Origin: Erysipelotrichaceae bacterium
Lineage (GTDB): Bacteria > Bacillota_I > Bacilli_A > Erysipelotrichales > Erysipelotrichaceae
NCBI GenBank assembly: GCA_017512625.1
Contig: JAFWFB010000015.1
Span: 1-16,345 of the forward strand
Reading direction: 5' to 3'
DNA length: 16,345 bases
Position 1 is the first letter of the stretch; each line of letters begins with the position of its first letter. This document shows, piece after piece, positions 1 to 6,787 of this stretch. The position numbers and the translations under genes are program-made. The notes under the pieces were generated by a model. It was given only the letters and a program-made list of their open reading frames with translations, searched no databases and was not told the DNA's origin.

Positions 1-1
1 A

Positions 2-709
2 GATCCTGAGTACGCCTGCTTAAGTACCCTGCTTGCTCTTGACAGCGATCTGAAGGTGATCAAGGATTACCGCTGCTCTTTATCCAAAGAGTCAACTTCA
101 AATATCATCATTCGTTACAAGGATGCTAACAAGATCAAGAACAATCACATCGTTTGCGACTACATCCTTTATAATCAGAACGACAAGGTCGTAGTTCTGG
201 GTTCTGATTATATTTACGCCAAGGCTCTGTTCTATGTCCTTAGCGAAACACCAAACGTCTTAACCGATTACCGAAAGGATACTCTGGTATTGGCTTACGA
301 TACAGATCCTGAAGCAGTTAAGGACGGATATGGAAGGCTTAAAGGAAACGCCATCTTTATCCAGCAGGAAATCGACAAGCAGTATCTGGGCACTTATGAA
401 GAGATCTCCAACACTCTGACCGCCCGTTCTGAAGCGATCATGAATGAGATCAAAAACTACGAATACAACCACGATGTAAAGCGCTTCGCTTTCATTGAAG
501 ATAAGATCATCAAGACCTTCCTGCTCAAGAAGTTCATCTATGTGCATTACATGCTCGATCGCAATGTCTTAAAGAACGTTCATCAGATGAATGTCAAGGA
601 ACAGCGTACTGAAGCTAAGAGATTATCCAATCTCGTCCGTTTCATTCCTTTCCAGGAGATGTGGGAATACACCAACAATAACAGAAGAAGTGAAGAAGAG
701 GCTGAGTAA
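2..709 (+). CDS. Unrecognised protein, 5' end outside the window
   Basis: The reading frame is open from base 2 with no stop before the GTG at 56, so this is the C-terminal part of a longer protein and that GTG is probably not its start. About 235 residues are visible. I do not recognise the family. It begins with an alternating hydrophobic segment (around VVVLGSDYIYAKALFYVL, encoded near 188-240) that looks like an alpha/beta domain. Its second half is charged and helical, rich in Lys, Glu and Asn, and the tail is acidic (EEEAE). It has no signal peptide or membrane segment in the visible part, so it is probably cytoplasmic. A terminator overlapping the stop codon separates it from the next operon. 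I assign no function. Confidence 0.75.
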   Translation, partial: DPEYACLSTLLALDSDLKVIKDYRCSLSKESTSNIIIRYKDANKIKNNHIVCDYILYNQNDKVVVLGSDYIYAKALFYVLSETPNVLTDYRKDTLVLAYDTDPEAVKDGYGRLKGNAIFIQQEIDKQYLGTYEEISNTLTARSEAIMNEIKNYEYNHDVKRFAFIEDKIIKTFLLKKFIYVHYMLDRNVLKNVHQMNVKEQRTEAKRLSNLVRFIPFQEMWEYTNNNRRSEEEAE

Positions 710-723
710 TCAGCCTTTTTATT
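700..723 (+). terminator. Rho-independent terminator with the stop codon in its loop
   Basis: GGCTGA (700-705) pairs with TCAGCC (710-715), followed by TTTTTATT. The four-base loop GTAA holds the TAA stop codon (707-709) of the upstream gene, so the transcript ends almost at the end of the coding sequence. Confidence 0.85.
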
Positions 724-753
724 GGCTACATTTAGTGTGAGATTCTTATAAAA

Positions 754-769
754 TGCTATAATAATTTAT
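754..769 (+). promoter_or_regulatory. Extended -10 promoter for a leaderless mRNA (XpaC-like operon)
   Basis: TGC-TATAAT at 754-762 is a perfect -10 box with the TGn extension. I see no good -35 box at 16-18 bases upstream, as is common for extended -10 promoters. Seven bases separate the -10 from the ATG at 770, so transcription should start at or next to the A of the start codon. No Shine-Dalgarno sequence is present. Confidence 0.75.
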
Positions 770-1696
770 ATGAGAAGAAGAAGCTTTTTTCCGTGGGGAT
801 TATTCATATTCCTGATGTTATTCGGCGGTGGCGAATACATCTTTGGCTCAGTCATAGCCCTGGCATTCACCCTGTTACCGATCGCGATCATCGTTCAGAT
901 CATTAGATCGATTGTCGGTGATACCGCCAAAATCACCAATTCAAGAACCAACAGAAGAACTACTACCAAAAAGAGAAACGAACAGGCCGGTACTAAGGTC
1001 AATACCTACAGGATCGAACGCCGCCTGAATGAATATTTCAAGGAGAATTACAAGCTCCCGATCATCGGTGAGATCGCTTTGACGACCATCAATGGCAAGT
1101 TCAGCACGATCGATGATCTCTATATCACCGTCAATGATGAATTCATCTGTAATCTGGGACAGTTCAAGCTGAAACACATGTCCACCTATTACAGCATCCT
1201 TAATCTGCTCGATGTTTTCAGCAAGCAGAATGACGATGTCCTCAAGCAGGAAGTAAATGTCAATGCTCCTAAGGAAGTCAAGGTCAGCAAGCGCTCCGAT
1301 GCGCAAGACTATATCGATAAGATCAATCAGCTCAACGAAGCCATCCCGCACGCTGAGATCACCAGTTCCCTCAACCAGACCTGTGATTATCTGCGTAAGA
1401 TCGATTCCGCTTCATCGAAAGATGACAATAAACTGAGAAAGCTTTACGATTATTATCTCCCGATCCTGGTCAACATCCTGGAAAACTACAAGAAGTTACA
1501 GGTCAATCAGGAAAATGAGGAATTCAAGAGAACAGAGAATGAGCTTATCAAGCTGACCATCCTGATCAACGAAGCCTTAAAGGAGATCAACAATTCCCTG
1601 CACAACGAAGAATATATCAACCTCAACGCTGATATGAAGACTTTAGAGTCCCTCCTTAAGAAGGATGTGCTGGTAGATGAAGGATTAAGAAAATGA
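770..1696 (+). CDS. Membrane-anchored protein with XpaC-like C-terminal domain
   Basis: 308 residues. Two hydrophobic segments (about 8-20 and 26-46) anchor the N-terminus in the membrane. A basic Arg/Lys/Thr-rich linker follows (about 55-75), then a middle domain (about 78-150). A helical C-terminal domain (about 170-302) contains KLRKLYDYYLPILVNILENY and ends in a helix of the form TLESLLKKD. That C-terminus resembles the XpaC family (5-bromo-4-chloroindolyl phosphate hydrolysis protein, Halogen_Hydrol), whose true biochemical role is unclear and which is often encoded with TelA-type proteins. The assignment is from memory of the family pattern. The start at 770 is fixed by the promoter and lies downstream of an in-frame stop at 749. 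The gene overlaps the next by 4 bases (ATGA), so the three genes to 4190 form one coupled operon. Confidence 0.8.
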   Translation: MRRRSFFPWGLFIFLMLFGGGEYIFGSVIALAFTLLPIAIIVQIIRSIVGDTAKITNSRTNRRTTTKKRNEQAGTKVNTYRIERRLNEYFKENYKLPIIGEIALTTINGKFSTIDDLYITVNDEFICNLGQFKLKHMSTYYSILNLLDVFSKQNDDVLKQEVNVNAPKEVKVSKRSDAQDYIDKINQLNEAIPHAEITSSLNQTCDYLRKIDSASSKDDNKLRKLYDYYLPILVNILENYKKLQVNQENEEFKRTENELIKLTILINEALKEINNSLHNEEYINLNADMKTLESLLKKDVLVDEGLRK

Positions 1697-2193
1697 AAGA
1701 TATCGAAACAATATTAGCTGATCTGGAACGACAGATCGGGGATACCAAATCCATCGATCAGATCAAGGACAGCATTACCCAAAGCAGTGATGACCTGATC
1801 TCGATCAACCGCCGTTACCAAGGCGAACACCGGGGTGTTTTCAAGATCCCGGTCGTCAATGAGACCTACAAGCACAACACCTATTACACCCGTCATGAGT
1901 ACTTCGTTAACTACATTGCGAGCGTAAACTATGAAAATACCGACAACGTTGAGTATGTTCAGGCTCATCTGCAGGCGCTTAACAAGTACCTCAAGCAAAA
2001 CGAAGTCAATAACCGTAACCTGGTCGTCATCGAATCGATCCTCAAGCAAGAGATCGTTGAAAACGAGCATAACAAGACTACGGTTGCTGCAAAGGGCTAC
2101 TATGACGGACTTCGTTATGTCCTTTCCGCGATCAACTATTCCCGTGACAAGATGATGGACAGCATCGACCTGCGGATCAAGAGTGAACTATGA
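1693..2193 (+). CDS. Unrecognised small cytoplasmic protein in the XpaC-AAA+ operon
   Basis: 166 residues, no signal peptide, no membrane segment. The N-terminal 40 residues look like a coiled or paired helix (LADLERQIGDTKSIDQIKDS). A Tyr/His/Asn-rich central stretch (about 50-85, including NTYYTRHEYFVNYIASVNYE) precedes more helices. I do not recognise a family. Its ATG overlaps the TGA of the upstream gene by 4 bases, and its own TGA overlaps the AAA+ gene start by 4 bases. A weak AAGGA at 1680-1684 may act as its ribosome binding site. The tight coupling suggests it is a partner or adaptor linking the membrane protein to the AAA+ protein, but this is inferred from context only. Confidence 0.8.
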   Translation: MKDIETILADLERQIGDTKSIDQIKDSITQSSDDLISINRRYQGEHRGVFKIPVVNETYKHNTYYTRHEYFVNYIASVNYENTDNVEYVQAHLQALNKYLKQNEVNNRNLVVIESILKQEIVENEHNKTTVAAKGYYDGLRYVLSAINYSRDKMMDSIDLRIKSEL

Positions 2194-4190
2194 AAAAAGA
2201 AGACAAAGAAAAATTAATGAATGAGGTTTTGAACAAGCGTCGTGAAGTCAACAAGATCGGTGATGACACGATCAGTCTTTTGACATCCTTGGAAGCAGAA
2301 CTTGATGAACTGCTTAAGAAAAACCAGGAGGATGCCAAAAAGATCCAGAATGAACTGGGCCTCAGTGAAGATTACATAAAGGGAGTCGAAAAGGAGATCG
2401 CTTCTGATTTCAACCTGCAGGAAAAGCAGGCTGTGGAAGTGGTAAGAGGCAAGGACAGTAAGGAAGTATTCGATAAGATGGCTGAAGAGGTCAAGGTCAA
2501 TGTCCTTGGACAAGATGAAGCTGTCGATGCGATCTTAAGAGCAGTCCGTCGTCCTTATGTCACCGGATTCGACGCCAAGAAGCTTAAAAACAGCATGATC
2601 GTTACCGGCTCTGACGGCTCCGGCAAGCACTATCTGATGCAGGAGATCGCCAAGGCCTTAAATAATAACAACCTCTCGCTTTCTCCTGATCTGGCTTATC
2701 TCGATATGAGCCGGTATCAGAATTCCTCAAGTGAGACCTTATTCCTGCAGGACTTCTATGCAGCTTTGGAAGGACCGTGCGAGTTCATCGTCATTGAAAA
2801 CTTTGCGGTCTCAAGTCCGGTCTATAACCGTATGCTATCGGAGATGGTCATCAACAATAAGATCGTCTTAAGCAAGCGATACAGTCTTAAAAACGGACAG
2901 CTGGAAGAAGTTACTACCAAGCTTACCGGTGATATCATCGATACCTTATATGGCAATTCCAAATATCTGGTCTTCATCAATGAGGGCAAGGAATCCTCAT
3001 TGCTCGATTATTTCGGCAAGAATTTCATCGATGCGATCCACGACAAGGTCAAGGTCAAGACCTTTGAGGGTGAAGTCGTCGATCAGCTGATCCAGCGTGA
3101 ACTGGAACTTCTGGAAAAGAAGTGTGAAGCTCAGCTGGAGATCGATCTGATCATCGATCCAACCATCAATCAGGATATCAAGGATAAATATGAAAAGATC
3201 CGTGGCATCAAGAGCATCAGGGAACCGATCAACCGTATCTATAACGATCTGGTAAATCTGGCCTTAGCCAAGGATATCGATGTCGTTACCGTCAAGGAAG
3301 AAGCAGATAAACTGATCGCTGTCTATGGCGATGAGATCATGTCCCTTAGCGATGACGATGCTAACAAGGAAAGGGAAGAGATCCAAAAGGAACTCGATGC
3401 GATCGTTGGTCTGGATCAGGTCAAGGAATACCTGCTTTCCTTAGAAGATCTATTAAAGATCAATACCCTTCGTAAACAAAAAGGCATGAAGACCGCCGAG
3501 GTCAGCAAGCACATGGTCTTTACCGGCAACCCTGGTACGGGTAAGACGACCATCGCCAGGATCGTTTCCCGTCTGATGAAGGCCTGTGGCATCCTAAAGA
3601 CCGGTCAGTTGGTCGAAGTTACCCGAAGCGATCTGGTCGGACGCTATGTCGGTCATACCGCTCCGCTTACCGCATCAGTAATCGAGTCAGCCATCGGTGG
3701 AGTCTTATTCATCGATGAAGCCTATTCACTTTACCGTGGTCACGATGATTCCTTCGGTCTGGAAGCCATCGATACCCTGGTCAAAATGATGGAAGATCAC
3801 CGTGATGATCTGATCGTCATCCTGGCCGGATACTCCAGGGAAATGGCGGAATTTTTGGAAGCCAACAGCGGTCTTAAGAGCCGTTTTGCGAATATCATTC
3901 ACTTCCCGGATTATACCGGTGAAGAACTGGCTAAGATCGCTGTATCGATCGCGACCGGTAAGGATTACAAGATCGATGATGATGCCTATCAGAAACTGAT
4001 CGTCTACTTTACCAAGGTCCAGGCCAAGGGCGATTCCACTTCCGGTAATGGCCGTCTGGCCCGTAACGTTGTCGAAGACGCGATCCTTAAGCAATCACAG
4101 CGCATACTAAACGATCCGGATAAGCCGATGGATCTGTTGCTCACTGAAGATTTCGTCGAACTTAACGACATTGAATTACCTAAAGAGTAG
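2190..4190 (+). CDS. Double AAA+ protein: degenerate ClpB-like module plus CbbX/SpoVK-type ATPase
   Basis: 666 residues. A helical, highly charged N-terminal region (1-95) precedes a first AAA+ module (about 100-300) resembling a Clp/AAA_2 domain (VLGQDEAVDAILRAVRRP). Its P-loop is GSDGSGKH (140-147) with His instead of Thr/Ser after the Lys, and its Walker B reads FIVIEN (199-204) instead of hhhhDE, so it is probably inactive in hydrolysis. A helical linker leads to a second module (about 403-640) of the CbbX/SpoVK type. This one has intact motifs: Walker A GNPGTGKTT (446-454), Walker B VLFIDEAYSL (505-514), arginine-finger-like SRF (564-566) and a sensor-2 region GNGRLARNVVEDA (619-631). 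CbbX-type ATPases are ring-forming remodelling machines. The substrate here is unknown, but the upstream membrane protein is an obvious candidate partner. SpoVK itself is a sporulation protein, but nothing here shows a sporulation role. No clear terminator follows. Confidence 0.88.
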   Translation: MKKEDKEKLMNEVLNKRREVNKIGDDTISLLTSLEAELDELLKKNQEDAKKIQNELGLSEDYIKGVEKEIASDFNLQEKQAVEVVRGKDSKEVFDKMAEEVKVNVLGQDEAVDAILRAVRRPYVTGFDAKKLKNSMIVTGSDGSGKHYLMQEIAKALNNNNLSLSPDLAYLDMSRYQNSSSETLFLQDFYAALEGPCEFIVIENFAVSSPVYNRMLSEMVINNKIVLSKRYSLKNGQLEEVTTKLTGDIIDTLYGNSKYLVFINEGKESSLLDYFGKNFIDAIHDKVKVKTFEGEVVDQLIQRELELLEKKCEAQLEIDLIIDPTINQDIKDKYEKIRGIKSIREPINRIYNDLVNLALAKDIDVVTVKEEADKLIAVYGDEIMSLSDDDANKEREEIQKELDAIVGLDQVKEYLLSLEDLLKINTLRKQKGMKTAEVSKHMVFTGNPGTGKTTIARIVSRLMKACGILKTGQLVEVTRSDLVGRYVGHTAPLTASVIESAIGGVLFIDEAYSLYRGHDDSFGLEAIDTLVKMMEDHRDDLIVILAGYSREMAEFLEANSGLKSRFANIIHFPDYTGEELAKIAVSIATGKDYKIDDDAYQKLIVYFTKVQAKGDSTSGNGRLARNVVEDAILKQSQRILNDPDKPMDLLLTEDFVELNDIELPKE

Positions 4191-4250
4191 TGAAAATATT
4201 TTCAAAGATTGAAAATAATTGCATTAATTATCATTGAAAACTGTTGCATT
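4191..4250 (+). promoter_or_regulatory. AT-rich repeats and dyads, possible operator region
   Basis: This region precedes the T-box promoter. It holds a perfect 14-base palindrome TGAAAATATTTTCA (4191-4204). It also has a direct repeat of ATTGAAAA-nnn-TTGCATT at 4208-4225 and 4233-4250 with a 25-base period; the second copy contains the likely -35 box. A further dyad ATAATT-n5-AATTAT spans 4215-4231. Some of these resemble ARG boxes (TGAATwwwwATTCA), with 12 of 14 matches for the first palindrome. The region is very AT-rich, so chance is a real alternative. Confidence 0.4.
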
Positions 4251-4271
4251 TATGTTTTTTGATGTTATTAT
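4244..4271 (+). promoter_or_regulatory. Promoter of the T-box / amino-acid importer operon
   Basis: TTGCAT (4244-4249), a 16-base spacer and TATTAT (4266-4271), with a TGT extension at 4263-4265. Transcription should start near 4278, just ahead of the T-box stem I. Confidence 0.6.
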
Positions 4272-4283
4272 GTACTCATAAAT

Positions 4284-4503
4284 CTTTAGATTCGGAGAGT
4301 AGTTATCCCTATCCAGCAAGCGAATAAGGACAGAGTGGAAGCCTTACTATGGTAATGATAGCGAAGCGCACCGATGAAGAGCTGTTTCGAATAAAGTAGA
4401 TACAGACGTCAATCTGCGTTAATGATCGAGGTGGTCTGATTCATTCAGACAATTTGAGTGGTACCGCGATATTTAAGTCGTCTCATTGTGAGACGACTTT
4501 TTT
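4284..4503 (+). ncRNA. T-box riboswitch leader, probable arginine (CGC) specifier
   Basis: The T-box motif GAGTGGTACCGCG lies at 4456-4468, followed by an intrinsic terminator. Stem I closes by CTTT/ATTCG (4284-4287, 4290-4294) pairing with CGAAT/AAAG (4388-4396). It contains GAGAGTAG (4295-4302), an AG-bulge-like AGCAAGCGA, and the distal-loop motif AGAGTGGAAG (4332-4341). A helix TTATC (4303-4307) / GATAG (4357-4361) puts GAA (4363-4365) in the specifier loop opposite AGTA. Then come G, CGC (4367-4369) and A, followed by a K-turn-like GATGA (4373-4377). CGC would mean arginine. The UGGU at 4459-4462 pairs with an ACCA tRNA end, so the tRNA should have A at the discriminator position; this argues against His (CAC overlaps the same loop but tRNA-His has C73). 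A further hairpin lies at 4434-4450. T-box identity is near certain; the specifier is a manual reading. Confidence 0.93.
4475..4503 (+). terminator. T-box regulated terminator
   Basis: AAGTCGTCTCA (4475-4485) pairs perfectly with TGAGACGACTT (4489-4499) around a TTG loop, followed by a T run to 4503. In T-box leaders, uncharged tRNA binding favours a competing antiterminator built on the T-box sequence. Confidence 0.93.
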
Positions 4504-4507
4504 GTTT

Positions 4508-4517
4508 AAAGGAGGAG
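4508..4517 (+). promoter_or_regulatory. Ribosome binding site that fixes the binding-protein start at 4521
   Basis: AAAGGAGGAG lies 3 bases before the ATG at 4521. It overrides the longer open frame beginning at GTG 4458, which lies inside the T-box motif and would put translation through the terminator. Confidence 0.9.
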
Positions 4518-4520
4518 TAT

Positions 4521-5372
4521 ATGAAAAAACTGGTAACTTTATTGTTAACAATCTCTATGGCATTGATTTGCCTGTCTGGCTGCAAGCAGCAGGAAACTGC
4601 TTACGCCAATAAGCTGGAGGAGATCCAGGCTAAGGGAGTATTGGTTTTAGCTACCAGTCCGGACTATGCTCCAATGGAATTCATCGATCCGAATAAATCC
4701 GGACAGGAACAGTATGTAGGTTCTGACATCGCCTTGGCTAAGTATATTGCGGAAGCGCTGGGTGTGACCCTGGAGATCAAGGCCATGGATTTCGATGCTG
4801 TACTTACAGCCATCTCAACCGATAATGCGGACATCGCGATCTCCGGCTTTGGCTGGAAGCAGGAAAGGGAAGATAATTATGAACTTTCCATCGGTTACAA
4901 CCAGGATGGCGAATCAAGCTGTCAGGGACTGATGGTCAAGGCTGACCAAGTCGAAAACTACAAGACCCTTGCTGATTTCAATGGCAAGAAGATCGTTGCC
5001 CAGCCGGGTTCCTTACAGGAAGGCTATGTCAAGGAACAGATCGAAGATGCTGAGATCACCCTGATGAGTACCCTTGATGCCGCATTGATGATGCTTAAGA
5101 CCGACAAGGTCGATGGCTTTGCCTGCTCATGCGATCAGATCTATGTCTATCAGAATTCCAATCCGGATCTGGCTAAGGCTACCCCGGAATTTGATACCAC
5201 TTTGGAAGACATGCACGCCGGAAATGTATTGGCTGTTAAAAAGGGTGAGACTGAACTGATCGCAAAGATCAACGAGATCCTGGCCCAGGTCAACGAATCA
5301 GGAATCTATCAGACCTGGTCTGATGAAGCTAAGGCCATTGGCAAAGCCTTAGGCATGGACTTTGAGGAATAA
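4521..5372 (+). CDS. Amino-acid ABC transporter substrate-binding lipoprotein
   Basis: 283 residues. The N-terminus is a lipoprotein signal peptide: MKK, a hydrophobic stretch (about 4-17), then lipobox LSGC with the lipidated Cys at 21. The rest matches the polar amino acid (family 3, HisJ/ArtJ/FliY-like) binding proteins: KGVLVLATSPDYAPMEF near the start, YVGSDIALAKYIAEALG, ADIAISGFGWKQERE with Arg116 at the usual carboxylate-binding position, and a C-terminal GIYQTW helix. It should sit on the outer face of the membrane and deliver an amino acid to the permease encoded next. The T-box points to arginine; the protein alone does not identify the ligand. Length is normal for the family. Expression depends on the T-box immediately upstream. 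Confidence 0.93.
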   Translation: MKKLVTLLLTISMALICLSGCKQQETAYANKLEEIQAKGVLVLATSPDYAPMEFIDPNKSGQEQYVGSDIALAKYIAEALGVTLEIKAMDFDAVLTAISTDNADIAISGFGWKQEREDNYELSIGYNQDGESSCQGLMVKADQVENYKTLADFNGKKIVAQPGSLQEGYVKEQIEDAEITLMSTLDAALMMLKTDKVDGFACSCDQIYVYQNSNPDLAKATPEFDTTLEDMHAGNVLAVKKGETELIAKINEILAQVNESGIYQTWSDEAKAIGKALGMDFEE

Positions 5373-5374
5373 TC

Positions 5375-6052
5375 ATGGATCTTACCGAGATCATTGATGT
5401 TGCGATAAAATACTGGGACATCTTTCTGGAAGGAGCATGGGGAACCTTGCAGCTATCCTTCATAACCGTATTTCTGGGAAGTCTGTTAGGAATCTTTGTC
5501 TCATTGGGCAAGATGTCCAAGTTTAAACCATTAAGTGCAGTTTGCAGCTTCTATGTCAATCTGATCAGGGGAACCCCGATGCTGGTACAGCTATACATCT
5601 TTACCTTCTTCGTTCCTCAGTTCTTTACCGGACTTAAGAGCCTCAATCTGTCTGATTACTTCTATGTCGTCTTCTCGCTGGTCATCAACTCTTCAGCCTA
5701 TGTATCCGAGATCATCCGTTCGGGTATCCAGGCTGTCGATCCGGGACAGCAGGAAGCAGCCAAGTCACTTGGACTTACCGACTATCATGCCTTTACCAAG
5801 ATCGTATTGCCGCAGGCAGTCAAAAATATCCTGCCTGCATTAGGCAATGAGTTTATCACGATGATCAAGGAGACCTCCCTGGCATCGACCTTCTATATCA
5901 ATGAACTGATGAGGACCAGGACCATCCTGATGTCCACCTATTTCCTTAGCTGGCAGCCGCTTTTTGTAGTAGCGATCATCTACTTCATCATGACTTCGGT
6001 ACTGAGCAAGGGAGTACAGCTTTTGGAAAGGAGGCTGATGCTAAGTGACTAG
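5375..6052 (+). CDS. Amino-acid ABC transporter permease (HisMQ family)
   Basis: 225 residues, the normal size for the His/Glu/Gln/Arg permease family. It is highly hydrophobic, with membrane spans around 22-45, 60-85, 93-115 and 187-212. The family signature [15 protein letters not shown] is present, as is the cytoplasmic EAA loop (EAAKSLG at 127-133, ending in IVLPQAVK) that docks the ATPase. The ATG lies 2 bases after the stop of the binding-protein gene, with GAGGA (5363-5367) as ribosome binding site. It probably forms a homodimeric channel, since only one permease gene is present. It overlaps the ATPase gene by 8 bases. Confidence 0.95.
   Translation: MDLTEIIDVAIKYWDIFLEGAWGTLQLSFITVFLGSLLGIFVSLGKMSKFKPLSAVCSFYVNLIRGTPMLVQLYIFTFFVPQFFTGLKSLNLSDYFYVVFSLVINSSAYVSEIIRSGIQAVDPGQQEAAKSLGLTDYHAFTKIVLPQAVKNILPALGNEFITMIKETSLASTFYINELMRTRTILMSTYFLSWQPLFVVAIIYFIMTSVLSKGVQLLERRLMLSD
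6025..6034 (+). promoter_or_regulatory. Ribosome binding site supporting the GTG start at 6045
   Basis: GGAAAGGAGG lies 10 bases before GTG 6045. The ATG at 6038 is out of frame with the ATPase, so the GTG is the start. The site lies within the permease gene. Confidence 0.85.
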
Positions 6053-6776
6053 TCTGATCGAAGTTAAAGGGCTGAAAAAGAATTTCGGTAAGCTCGAAGT
6101 CCTTAAGGGGATCAACCAGACGATCGAAAAGGGCGAAGTCGTCTCGATCATCGGTCCTTCCGGCTCCGGCAAGTCGACTTTCCTAAGATGCCTTAACATG
6201 CTTGAGACACCGACGGAAGGCCAGGTTCTTTTTGAAGGAACGGATATCAGTGCCAAGGGAGTCGATCTGGACCTGCATAGAAGAAAGATCGGCATCGTCT
6301 TCCAGCATTTCAATGTTTTCCCACATCTTACCGTCTTAGAAAATATCACCTTAGCTCCGACCCTGGAGAAGAAAATGCCAGTGAAGGAAGCGGAGAATAT
6401 CGCTGACCAGTTGCTGGCTAAAGTCGGACTAAGCGATAAGAAACACGAATATCCACGCAAGCTAAGCGGTGGACAGAAACAGCGTCTGGCCATTGTCAGA
6501 GCTTTAGCCATGAATCCGGATGTAATGCTCTTTGATGAACCGACCAGTGCCCTGGACCCGGAAATGGTCAAGGAAGTACTGGAAGTCATCCGCCAGCTGG
6601 CAGTCGAAGGCATGACCTGTGTCATCGTCACGCACGAGATGAACTTCGCTAAGCAGATCAGTACCAGAGTCCTGTTTATGGATGACGGTATCATTGCTGA
6701 AGAAGGTACGCCGGACGAGATCTTCAATCATCCGAAGAATCCGAGAACGATCGAATTCCTCTCCAAAGTCCTGTAA
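6045..6776 (+). CDS. Amino-acid ABC transporter ATP-binding protein
   Basis: 243 residues, typical for the GlnQ/HisP/ArtP family. All nucleotide-binding motifs are intact: Walker [10 protein letters not shown] (37-45), Q-loop Gln87 ([10 protein letters not shown]), signature LSGGQKQR (140-147), Walker B MLFDEP (161-166) with D-loop SALDP, and H-loop His197. It powers the importer from the cytoplasmic side of the membrane. It starts with GTG, 8 bases before the end of the permease gene, and is followed after 11 bases by the carboxypeptidase gene, so the four genes appear to form one T-box-controlled operon. Confidence 0.96.
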   Translation: MTSLIEVKGLKKNFGKLEVLKGINQTIEKGEVVSIIGPSGSGKSTFLRCLNMLETPTEGQVLFEGTDISAKGVDLDLHRRKIGIVFQHFNVFPHLTVLENITLAPTLEKKMPVKEAENIADQLLAKVGLSDKKHEYPRKLSGGQKQRLAIVRALAMNPDVMLFDEPTSALDPEMVKEVLEVIRQLAVEGMTCVIVTHEMNFAKQISTRVLFMDDGIIAEEGTPDEIFNHPKNPRTIEFLSKVL

Positions 6777-6787
6777 GGAGGATCATC

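Noticed and set aside
56..58. GTG 56 as the start of the first gene
   Set aside because: The frame is open to the window edge and the upstream codons look like continuous protein, so the gene is more likely truncated by the window.
4191..4204. Palindrome TGAAAATATTTTCA as a terminator for the AAA+ operon
   Set aside because: The stem is all A/T apart from one pair and has no following T run, so it is too weak; an operator is a better reading.
4367..4371. Histidine reading (CAC) of the T-box specifier
   Set aside because: It leaves the wrong spacing from the GAA motif, lacks a purine after the codon, and UGGU does not fit the C73 of tRNA-His.
4458..4520. Longer start for the binding lipoprotein at GTG 4458
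   Set aside because: It lies inside the T-box motif and would be translated through the terminator hairpin. ATG 4521 has a perfect ribosome binding site and gives a proper lipoprotein signal peptide.
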